64,000 bases of DNA from JAWPMV01 sp039819665. Lineage in GTDB: Bacteria > Bacteroidota > Bacteroidia > J057. Below are positions 27,744-35,800 of the stretch, piece by piece. Under the pieces are notes generated by a model. That model saw only the letters and a program-made list of their open reading frames with translations. It was not told the DNA's origin and ran no database searches. The stretch is from positions 62,001-126,000 of the forward strand of contig JBCBRM010000020.1 in the NCBI GenBank assembly GCA_039819665.1. Direction: 5' to 3'. Positions within the stretch are counted from its first letter, which is position 1, and every line of letters starts with the position of its first letter. The translations under genes were made by a program, and so were the position numbers.

Positions 27744-28332
27744 GTTCCTGAGGTGTTTTAGGTTTTTTCTTTTTCTTGTTAAAGTCATTCATTGTCCGAC
27801 CTATTCCTATACTGGCAAATGAAAGAATTCCTTGGCAGGCCTTATCTATAAGGTCTGGAAGCTCCTCAAACTCCTCATCAGTGAAAGGAGAAAGTACGTA
27901 ATCAACCTGCTGACCTTTGAGGTATTCATTTCCAATTCCCATTCGGATTCTCGCATAATTATTGGTACCCAACACCTGGTCTATGTGCTTAAATCCGTTA
28001 TGACCGCCATGAGAGCCTTTCGCCCGCATCCGCATCGTCCCAAAAGGGAGATTGAGATCATCGGTGACAATCATGATTCTCTCCAAAGGAATCTTTTCCT
28101 GGTCCATATAGTATTTTACAGCCTTCCCACTCAAATTCATATAAGTAGTCGGCATGACTAAGACCAATCTCCTTCCTCTGTATTTAGCGGTCACGGTATA
28201 GGCGAGACGATTTAACTCAGGGCTTGCTTTGAGCATTTCAGCTAGCCGATCCAAGACCATAAAGCCAATATTGTGGCGCGTGTCGACATACTCGCTACCA
28301 ATATTTCCCAATCCGGCGATGAGGTATTTCAT
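27724..28332 (-). CDS. pth: peptidyl-tRNA hydrolase
   Basis: Cytosolic enzyme that releases tRNA from prematurely dropped peptidyl-tRNA. The 202 residues match the Pth family: KYLIAGLGNIGSEY at the N-terminus, catalytic histidine 20 in TRHNIG, TYMNLSGKAV, and the DDLNLPFGTMRMRAKGSHGGHNG stretch (read as DDLNLPFG and GSHGGHNG). The C-terminus is a lysine/proline-rich tail not found in most relatives. It follows rplY at a distance of 71 bases with a terminator-like hairpin between. Its 3' end overlaps the convergent dehydrogenase gene by 20 bases. Confidence 0.96.
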   Translation of the reverse strand: MKYLIAGLGNIGSEYVDTRHNIGFMVLDRLAEMLKASPELNRLAYTVTAKYRGRRLVLVMPTTYMNLSGKAVKYYMDQEKIPLERIMIVTDDLNLPFGTMRMRAKGSHGGHNGFKHIDQVLGTNNYARIRMGIGNEYLKGQQVDYVLSPFTDEEFEELPDLIDKACQGILSFASIGIGRTMNDFNKKKKKPKTPQEPKQPDN

Positions 28333-28348
28333 ATCTTATTAAATAAAA

Positions 28349-28380
28349 ATTTGCCAATTCCTTTTGGGGAATTGGCAAAT
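28349..28380 (-). terminator. intrinsic terminator between rplY and pth
   Basis: A perfect 13-bp stem (ATTTGCCAATTCC with GGAATTGGCAAAT) followed on the minus strand by TTTTTATTT. It lies 24 bases past rplY and 17 bases before the pth ATG, so pth is reached only by readthrough or has its own promoter. Confidence 0.88.
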
Positions 28381-28403
28381 GTATATGTTCTGATATTGAA
28401 TTC

Positions 28404-29021
28404 TTATTCTGCTGCAGCTGCTTCTTCTTCTCCACCTTCTGCTTCATCTCCTCCCGCTGCTGCTCCCGCACTTCTGAGTGCACGTGGAATCTCAACACTT
28501 GCTACTCCCGCTGATTGTGGGGTAACAATATTAAGATCTGTGATATTTGCATCAGCAATCTTAATGGTTTGTCCCAGTTCAAGAGAACTTACGTCGATCT
28601 CAACTTTGTCTGGAAGCTGAGTTGGTATTCCTTTAACCTGAATTTTTCTAAGCTTAGTAAGCAATTTACCCCCTTTTCCAACTCCGACAGGCTTACCTAC
28701 AAGAGAAACGGGAAGAGAAACAATTACTGGCTTATCGTCAGATACGCTAAGCATCTCAACGTGAAGGATTCTTTCAGTTACTGGATGGTAATCTGCATCC
28801 CTTACGATAGTGCTTACTTTATCTCCATCTACATCAAGATTAACAATGTATGTTTCAGGAGTGTAGAGAACGGTTTTGAGTTCTTTGTAGTCAAAGAAAA
28901 CGTGAGTGGCCTCACTGTTGTTGTATACAACACCAGGTACTTTGCCTTCTCTACGCATATGCTTTGAATTAGCTTTACCTGTATCAGGTCTTTTAAATGC
29001 TTTTAGCTCCGTGCTTTTCAT
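28404..29021 (-). CDS. rplY: 50S ribosomal protein L25 (Ctc/TL5 type)
   Basis: Binds 5S rRNA. The 205-residue length and the two-domain layout (L25 RNA-binding fold, then the TL5/CTC C-terminal beta domain) match the long form of the family: TGKANSKHMRREGKVPGVVYNN split as GKANSKHMRREG and VPGVVYNN, then a domain ending in an alanine/glutamate-rich tail. I chose ATG at 29021; a GTG lies one codon earlier. It begins 5 bases after the prs stop, so it belongs to the tRNA-Gln/prs transcript. Confidence 0.95.
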   Translation of the reverse strand: MKSTELKAFKRPDTGKANSKHMRREGKVPGVVYNNSEATHVFFDYKELKTVLYTPETYIVNLDVDGDKVSTIVRDADYHPVTERILHVEMLSVSDDKPVIVSLPVSLVGKPVGVGKGGKLLTKLRKIQVKGIPTQLPDKVEIDVSSLELGQTIKIADANITDLNIVTPQSAGVASVEIPRALRSAGAAAGGDEAEGGEEEAAAAE

Positions 29022-29026
29022 CACTT

Positions 29027-29965
29027 TTACTTTAGGAACAATGAACTGATAGATTCATTGTTATGTATTTTTCTGAAAGCTTTGCCGAAGATTGGAGCAA
29101 CGCTCAAAACCCTCAGTTTGCTTATGTTTTTCTCTTTATCCAAAGGAATGGTATCTGTGACAGCCAGTTCCTTTAATTTTGAGTTTTGTATTCTTTCGTA
29201 GGCAGGACCCGAAAGTACTGCATGGGTGGCAATTGCTCTTACTGAAAGTGCTCCTTCATCAAGCAATACTTCTGCTGCCTTGCAAAGGGTGCCAGCCGTA
29301 TCTACTAGGTCATCGATCAGGATAATATTTTTTCCCTTTGCATCACCGATTACCTGCATAGAAGCAACTTCATTAGGCTTGAGCCTGTGCTTATCACAAA
29401 TGATCAGTTCTGCAGAAAGATGCTTTGCATATCTTCTTGCCCTTGCTGAGCCCCCAATATCAGGAGAAGCAATACAAAGATTCTCTAAATTGAGACTCTC
29501 TATATATGGGATGAAAACAGCAGTGCCATCCAAATGATCAACCGGAATATCAAAGAAGCCCTGTATCTGTCCAGCATGTAAATCCATCGTCACTACTCTA
29601 TCTGCTCCTACAGCCGTCAATACATTGGCCACTAGTTTCGCCCCCACCGATACACGGGACTTAAACTTTCTATCCTGCCTCGCATAACCATAATAGGGTA
29701 TGACTACTACAATTTGATTTGCCGAGGCACGCTTAGCTGCATCTATCAGGAGAAACAACTCCATGAGATTATCAGCGGGTGCGAAGGTAGACTGCACAAT
29801 AAAAATATCAGACCCTCTGATAGACTCCTCATAGTAAACTTGCATCTCTCCATCACTGAAGGTCAGTAGCTCAATTTCACCGAGAGGAGATCCAAAAAAG
29901 TCTGATATTTTCTCTGCTAAATCTTTTGATGCAGAGCCCGAAAATATTTTAATCGGTGATGACAT
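29027..29965 (-). CDS. prs: ribose-phosphate pyrophosphokinase
   Basis: Makes PRPP from ribose 5-phosphate and ATP for purine, pyrimidine, histidine and NAD synthesis. The 312-residue protein has the family motifs FSDGEMQVYYEESIRG, the YYGYARQDRK flexible loop, VDLHAGQIQGFFD-like VTMDLHAGQIQGFF, and the PRPP-binding stretch IILIDDLVDTAGT. The frame stays open upstream to 30031, but that extension reads through the tRNA gene, so ATG 29965 (MSSPIKIFSG) is the start. It lies 10 bases downstream of the tRNA and just ahead of rplY. Confidence 0.96.
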   Translation of the reverse strand: MSSPIKIFSGSASKDLAEKISDFFGSPLGEIELLTFSDGEMQVYYEESIRGSDIFIVQSTFAPADNLMELFLLIDAAKRASANQIVVVIPYYGYARQDRKFKSRVSVGAKLVANVLTAVGADRVVTMDLHAGQIQGFFDIPVDHLDGTAVFIPYIESLNLENLCIASPDIGGSARARRYAKHLSAELIICDKHRLKPNEVASMQVIGDAKGKNIILIDDLVDTAGTLCKAAEVLLDEGALSVRAIATHAVLSGPAYERIQNSKLKELAVTDTIPLDKEKNISKLRVLSVAPIFGKAFRKIHNNESISSLFLK

Positions 29966-29975
29966 AGTGTCTTGT

Positions 29976-30046
29976 TGACCCGGGAGGACTCGAACCCCCA
30001 ATATCTGGACCAAAACCAGGTGTGTTACCAATTACACCACGGGTCA
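29976..30046 (-). tRNA. tRNA-Gln (UUG)
   Basis: The 71-base minus-strand sequence folds as a tRNA. The acceptor ends TGACCCG and CGGGTCA pair, the T-arm carries GGTTCGAGTCC, the D-arm has TAATTGGTAA, and the anticodon loop TTTTGGT contains anticodon TTG at positions 34-36. No CCA is encoded. It is directly upstream of prs. Confidence 0.95.
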
Positions 30047-30072
30047 TTGTCAAATATCTCTCAATTGGCTTG

Positions 30073-30104
30073 CAAAGGTATACTATTCTTTTTTTTCTAT
30101 CAAA
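30073..30104 (-). promoter_or_regulatory. Bacteroidota-type promoter of the tRNA-Gln/prs/rplY transcript
   Basis: On the minus strand the -33 element TTTG (30104-30101) and the -7 element TACCTTTG (30080-30073) are separated by exactly 20 bases. This matches the Bacteroidota consensus TTTG-N19..21-TAnnTTTG, and the tRNA 5' end lies 26 bases downstream. Confidence 0.75.
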
Positions 30105-30167
30105 TGTCTGCCAACTTTTTTTTACATTTTGTCCTGATTTTCTTCAAATCCTCTGTTAAAAAGGAAT

Positions 30168-31475
30168 ATGCGATATAAAACACCTTCTTCTGAGCTCTTT
30201 ATTAGAAATCGAAAAGCCTTTGCTGGCCAAATGGAGTCTCACTGCATTGCTGTCTTTCATGCCAATGATCTTTACCCCAGTAATGGCGATGCGACCTATA
30301 AATTTGTGCAGAATAACAATCTTTTTTACCTCACAGGCCTGGATCAGGAGGAAGTGATTCTTGTGCTTTTCCCAGATGCCCCAGAAGAACGCTTCAGGGA
30401 AATGCTATTTATTAAAGCTACCAACAAGCATATACAGGTGTGGGAAGGTTGGAAATACTCAAAGCAGGAAGCCCGCGATGTGTCTGGCATCAAGACGGTT
30501 TATTACTATAAAGATTTTGAAAATGTGATTGCTCGTCTTTTGTATCATTTTTCAGGAATCTACCTGGATATAAATGAGCATAATAGACTCCATACCTTTG
30601 TTCCAACAGCTGCTCACCGACTGGCTGAAAAATTTCGTCAGACCTATCCTACTCACCGTCTTTATAGAGCTGCACCTATTATGGAAGATTTGCGGGTGAT
30701 AAAACAGGAATCAGAGATAGAAATGTTGGGAAAAGCGATTGCGATTACCGGGGATGCTTTTCACCGGATTCTGGGATTTGTAGAAGCAGGTAAATACGAA
30801 TATGAGATTGAATCAGAAATTTTGCACGAATTTATCCGCCAAGGGGCATCGGGGACGGCCTTTGATACCATAGTCGCTTCTGGCAAGGATTCCTGTGTCT
30901 TGCATTATGTCCACAATGATAAGGAGCTAAAGGACGGAGACCTTATTCTGATTGATATGGGCGCTCGCTATGGCAACTACTGTGCAGATATGACCCGGAC
31001 TATTCCAGTAAGTGGTCGTTTTTCCTCCCGCCAGAGAGATATCTACAAAGGGACTCTTGCGATTTTAAAATTTGCAACTTCTCAATTGGTGGTAGGAAAT
31101 ACCTTTGAGAACTACAATAAGGAAGTAGGGAAGTTTATTACTGAGCAATGCCTTGAGTTGGGCTTATTGAAAAAAGAGGACTTGGAGAAAGATGATTCCA
31201 ATGATCCGCAAGCCTATCGCAAATATTGTATGCATGGAATCTCTCATTTTTTGGGTCTAGATACCCATGATGTCGGAAACAAATATCAGCCTTTCAAAGC
31301 TGGGATGGTCCTGACCTGTGAGCCGGGACTGTATATTCCAGAGGAAAATATAGGGATCAGGTTGGAAAATGATATTCTGATAAGTGAGGAAGGGCCCGTA
31401 AACCTGATGAAAGATATCCTCCTGGAAGCAGAAGAAGTGGAAGAGGCGATGGCAAAGAATCGAGCCTTAAAGTGA
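30168..31475 (+). CDS. pepP: Xaa-Pro aminopeptidase (aminopeptidase P, M24B)
   Basis: Cytosolic metallopeptidase that removes N-terminal residues ahead of proline. The 435 residues comprise an N-terminal creatinase-like domain (1-175) with NNLFYLTGLDQEE and a C-terminal pita-bread domain. All five metal ligands are seen: D263 (LIDMGA), D274 (ADMTRT), H360 (GISHFLGLDTHD), E385 (TCEPGLY) and E400 (RLENDI). There is no signal peptide. It is divergent from the tRNA/prs operon. Confidence 0.93.
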   Translation: MRYKTPSSELFIRNRKAFAGQMESHCIAVFHANDLYPSNGDATYKFVQNNNLFYLTGLDQEEVILVLFPDAPEERFREMLFIKATNKHIQVWEGWKYSKQEARDVSGIKTVYYYKDFENVIARLLYHFSGIYLDINEHNRLHTFVPTAAHRLAEKFRQTYPTHRLYRAAPIMEDLRVIKQESEIEMLGKAIAITGDAFHRILGFVEAGKYEYEIESEILHEFIRQGASGTAFDTIVASGKDSCVLHYVHNDKELKDGDLILIDMGARYGNYCADMTRTIPVSGRFSSRQRDIYKGTLAILKFATSQLVVGNTFENYNKEVGKFITEQCLELGLLKKEDLEKDDSNDPQAYRKYCMHGISHFLGLDTHDVGNKYQPFKAGMVLTCEPGLYIPEENIGIRLENDILISEEGPVNLMKDILLEAEEVEEAMAKNRALK

Positions 31476-31577
31476 TTTTTATACAAAAAAATTACCCTGT
31501 TAGACAAGAATGTGCTTTTCTTGCGTTAATAAAGACATTATTCCTATTTTACCACACATAAATACAAGCCAATCTTT

Positions 31578-31946
31578 ATGAATCATCTCCGCAAACTTTT
31601 ACTTGGGGTTCTTTTCCTATCTCCTCTATTCATGGGCTTCGCTTCCAGTGAGTTACGTATGCCTGCTGAAACTCCTCCCGAATATTGCAAATTGATGGGA
31701 GCTGTTTATGTTGAAAATGTAGCTGCTTTTGCCAATTATCGCGTTTTTGTTGAGGATATCGAATCTTTTGCGGACATGGTAGTATTCAAAGAAGATTCTG
31801 AGGGTTTTGCAAATGAGCCTGGTCACTGGTTTTTTACAGATGTCAGGGGCTTTGCGGATTTTACAATTTATGTAGAAGATGTAAAAGGGTTTGCAGACTT
31901 CAGTATTGCCTATACCGAATTTCGTACTACAGTAGGTTGCCAGTAA
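31578..31946 (+). CDS. small secreted beta-repeat protein (septoil-knot/DUF6150-like)
   Basis: 122 residues with a signal peptide ending near FASS. The mature part is built from short beta-strand repeats of about 14-16 residues with the pattern FADxxIYVEDxxG, seen as AFANYRVFVED, SFADMVVFKED, GFADFTIYVED and GFADFSIAYTE. Cysteines near both ends (residues 37 and 121) could form a closing disulfide. The pattern resembles the small Bacteroidota family named septoil knot / DUF6150, which I recall from memory rather than from a search. The role is unknown. No operon partner is obvious. Confidence 0.78.
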   Translation: MNHLRKLLLGVLFLSPLFMGFASSELRMPAETPPEYCKLMGAVYVENVAAFANYRVFVEDIESFADMVVFKEDSEGFANEPGHWFFTDVRGFADFTIYVEDVKGFADFSIAYTEFRTTVGCQ

Positions 31947-32037
31947 CATTTCTTTATTTTCCTTTCATCCCATAAATACCATTGCCTATAGTCAGAGCTT
32001 TACCCCATATTTAATTGATAAAGATTAAAGCTCGAAT

Positions 32038-32865
32038 TTGAAGACGAATTTAACAGAAGTCACCATCGAGATCGATCCCGCTCAGGTTGAAGTGGTGATT
32101 GCGTGGCTTTCTATGGTGGGGTTTCAGGCTTTTGAGGAAACTCAAAAAGGGGTGAAGTCCTATATTGATAGCCCTAATTTTGATCAGCAGGCTATGTTGG
32201 AGGCTCTATCCTCATTGGATCGGGAGTCTTTTTCTTTTTCAATAAAGGAAATAGCTCCCCGAAACTGGAACGAAGAATGGGAAGCATCCTGGGAAGATGT
32301 AGAGATAGATGATTTCTGCCAAATCATTCCTTCCTTCAGACAAGCTGATGACTCCTTTTTACACACAGTTGTAGTTGATCCTAAAATGGCCTTTGGAACC
32401 GGACACCACGAAACTACCCGATCAGTGATTAGATTGATGAAAGCGGAAGAAATGAACGGAAAATATATTCTAGATATGGGCTGCGGAACGGGTATACTGG
32501 GCATTCTTGCTCTAAAAATGGGAGCTAGCTCTGTTTTTGCCATAGATATTGATCCCTGGAGTGTGGAAAATACCCAACAAAACACTCAACTGAATGAAGT
32601 CAAGGGAATCCAGGTGATAGAAGGAATTGTAAAAGATATTCCCTCTGAAGAGTTCGATCTCATTTTCGCCAATATCAATAAAAATGTCTTGCTGCAAGAT
32701 ATCCCTGCCTATGCGGGGCATTTGAAAGAAAATGGAAAACTTTTCCTGAGTGGGTTTTTGACTCAGGATGAAATAGAAATAAAAGAATTATCAGAAGAGC
32801 AGGGCCTTCGCTTTTCTTCTCGAGTGGAGGAAAATAATTGGGTCGCTGCAGCCTTTACAAAATAG
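32038..32865 (+). CDS. prmA: ribosomal protein L11 methyltransferase
   Basis: Methylates lysines and the N-terminus of ribosomal protein L11. The 275-residue protein has the PrmA layout: an N-terminal substrate-recognition domain, the AFGTGHHETTRSVIRLM stretch, the SAM-binding motif LDMGCGTGILGI, AIDIDPWSVENT, and the NPPY-like IFANINKNVL. The best start is TTG at 32038, since no ATG occurs before the conserved N-terminal strand. It is followed at 22 bases by a very large exported protein gene. Confidence 0.93.
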   Translation: MKTNLTEVTIEIDPAQVEVVIAWLSMVGFQAFEETQKGVKSYIDSPNFDQQAMLEALSSLDRESFSFSIKEIAPRNWNEEWEASWEDVEIDDFCQIIPSFRQADDSFLHTVVVDPKMAFGTGHHETTRSVIRLMKAEEMNGKYILDMGCGTGILGILALKMGASSVFAIDIDPWSVENTQQNTQLNEVKGIQVIEGIVKDIPSEEFDLIFANINKNVLLQDIPAYAGHLKENGKLFLSGFLTQDEIEIKELSEEQGLRFSSRVEENNWVAAAFTK

Positions 32866-32887
32866 TTGCTTTTTTAGAAAGATTGAT

Positions 32888-35800
32888 ATGAAAGTATTTG
32901 CTAAGATCAGCACTTTTGTCAGCCTTGTACTCCTGAGCCATGGGCTATTTGCTCAGGGAGTTGATTTTTTCTCTACGGATCCAGATGAGTTTCTGAAAGA
33001 GTTTACCAAAACCCTGAATCAGGAAAATACTGATGTTTCCCTCAGAGCCAGTACAGAAGTTAGTAATCTCTGGGCTGAAGGTCAGATGTCGGATTTGGAA
33101 AAACCTAAATTTATTGAGGTTATCAATAAATTAGTAGATAAGCGGATGAGAACTTCGCCCGATTTGGCCAATTTTACCCTTTTGTATGGTCATTTTAAGC
33201 GGCAAGATACCCGAATTAAAATTCCGCTGGATAATTTCCTTGAAATCACCGAGGAATCAACTAAAACCATTAAAAAAGATCAGCTAAGCAAATTTTTAAG
33301 AGGACTTTTGGAATTTATTCCAGAAGGATATATGCTAAAGAAGGGTATTTTCCATTGGCAGGTAAGTCAGGAAGATCCTTTGCTGACAATTATTAATGTT
33401 GCTGACGAAACCGGAAACTACACCTTCCCAGTGGTTCGCTTTTCGGAAACAGATCTTATCTATCAATCTTTTAGACCCAAGGATAGCACTCATATTTATG
33501 CTACAAAAGGGGATTACAATCTTTTGGGTAAAACCTTTATTGGAGAGAAAGGGCGTGTAGACTGGTCAAAATTGGGGCTTGATAAAGAAGACGTTTACTG
33601 TGAGTTTGGCAAATACAAGATCAATGCAAACTTTGGCTTGGTCAAAGTAGATACCGTCCAGTTTTATTATAAAAGCATGATCGATGGCTATCTGGTTGGG
33701 AAGTTTGAAGATAGAAATGTAGGATTCAAGAGTTTGAAAAAGGCAAACTATCCTTATTTCAAAAGCCATGGAGGAGGGGTAGTCATTGATAAACTCATTC
33801 CTAACCTTCGCTACGAGGGAGGCTTCTCTCTTCAGGGAGTCAGGAGGTTGGGTACTTCATATGATATGCTGGAAGAAGTACCCATCAAAAAAAGCAATTC
33901 CGGCAATCCTGAAATAGATAGTTGGTACAATGGTATTTCATCTTCAGAATTGAGTGAGGACGAAAAGAAAGATGACGAATGGGGAGAGGAGCAATGGGAT
34001 TATGAAGAAGCGCAGACCTCTTCTTTCGAATCTGATGATGCCAATTGGGATACTGATGAATGGGGAACCGAGGATGAAGAGTTGCAACCAACGACAGAGA
34101 TGGTCCTAAATCATATCAAGGCCAAAATGGATATTCTTCGTCAAGGTAATCCTGTGATCATGCTTCAGGGAGAGACCTTTGTATTGGATGAGGAAAGAAT
34201 GGTTGGGAAAAACCTGGAAACCATCATCAAAACTTCAGACCAGGATAGTATATACCATCCGGGTATGGATGCACTGTATTCAGCTAAAGATACTCTGGTC
34301 ACCCTTAAGAAGTCAAATGTAGGAACTTATCGAAGTGTACCTTTCGCCAGCTCCTACCATGAATACTTCCTCTACTTTGAAACCATCGTCTGGGACCTGA
34401 ACACTGACGAACTTCAGTTTACCGCTTTTATTGACCGGGAAAACAAAGTCTCAGCCATTGAGTCTTTCGACTATTTTACCCGATCTCGCTTCAATCAGTT
34501 CAAAAACATCCTGAAATTCAATCCGATAGGAGCTATTCATAGGTATAAAAGTAAAAATCCGGATATGCCGATCTTTCCGCAGGCCATCTTATCCGATCCT
34601 GCTTATCGCTCGGCTAAAGCAGATCTGACAGCATTTACGCGATCTCTTCCAGGTTTGGAAGGTTCCGGTTTCATCAAATACAATAAGAAGACGCAAGAAA
34701 TCACGCCTTTGCCCAAATTAACCAACTGGGCCTTGGCAGCGAGAAAGAAGAAAGACTTTGATGCTATCCAGATCATCTCTAAAGTAGATAGTGGTGCTCA
34801 TGCTTCGATGAACCTCGAGGATATGGACATTCGAATGAGAGGGGTTAATATATTTTCCTTGAGTGATTCAGTCTTTCTGCGGGTGCTTCCGCTAGAAGGC
34901 GAAGTGGCAGTACAGAAAGATAGAAATCTTCAATTTGGAGGTCTGGTAGCAAGTGGAAACATCAATTTCTATTCGAGCGATGTAGACCGCCCGAGTTTTA
35001 CCTTTGACTACGAAAGTTATAAGATAGCGTGTGATTCGATCGATTCGCTTCGATTCGTTCTGGTGCGAAATCCTCCTCCGGGCTATGAGCCTACACCTTT
35101 TGAAAAGGCCCTGGACAATACCGTCTTTGAGGGGATCACAGGAGCCATTCATGTAGACGACCCGAACAATAAATCCGGAGAAAAAGATTACAAACAGTTC
35201 CCGGTATTTGACTCCTATTCCCGCTCATATTTGTATTGGGAAAAGCCTAATATCGAAGGGGGAGTTTACAAAAAAGATAAAATGAACTTTTCTCTTGACC
35301 CCTTTGTCTTGCCGGGGATAGAGAATTTACAGGCGGAGGACCTCATATTTGAAGGAGAGTTTTTCTCCTCGGAGATTTTCCCCAAGTTTCGGCAGACCTT
35401 ACAGGTGATGCCCGACTTTACCCTGGGCTTTAAGGCGGAAACACCGCCAAGGGGCTATCGAATATATGAGGACAAAGGAAAATTCACCAATGAGATAAGC
35501 CTGGATGGAAATGGATTGCAGGGAAATGGAACCATAGAGTTTTTGGGAACCGTTGCTCAAAGTGATTCTTTCGTCTTCCATTTTGATTCGGTAATGGCTG
35601 TAGTGAATAATTTCGATATGAGAAGGGGATTTCGAGGAGGGGTCTATTTCCCCAAAGTAGGGGCACAAAAAGCCATCTATACCTGGTATACCAAAGAAAA
35701 TGCCCTGGGCATTACTTCTCAGGAAGAAGCCATTTCTGTTTTTGATGGGCAGGCGGAGTTCACGGGAACCCTTAAGATTACCGATCAGGGTATGATTGGA

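Noticed and set aside
29966..30031. N-terminal extension of prs by 22 codons
   Set aside because: The extension lies over the tRNA-Gln gene and is not part of the Prs family. The ATG at 29965 gives the usual start.
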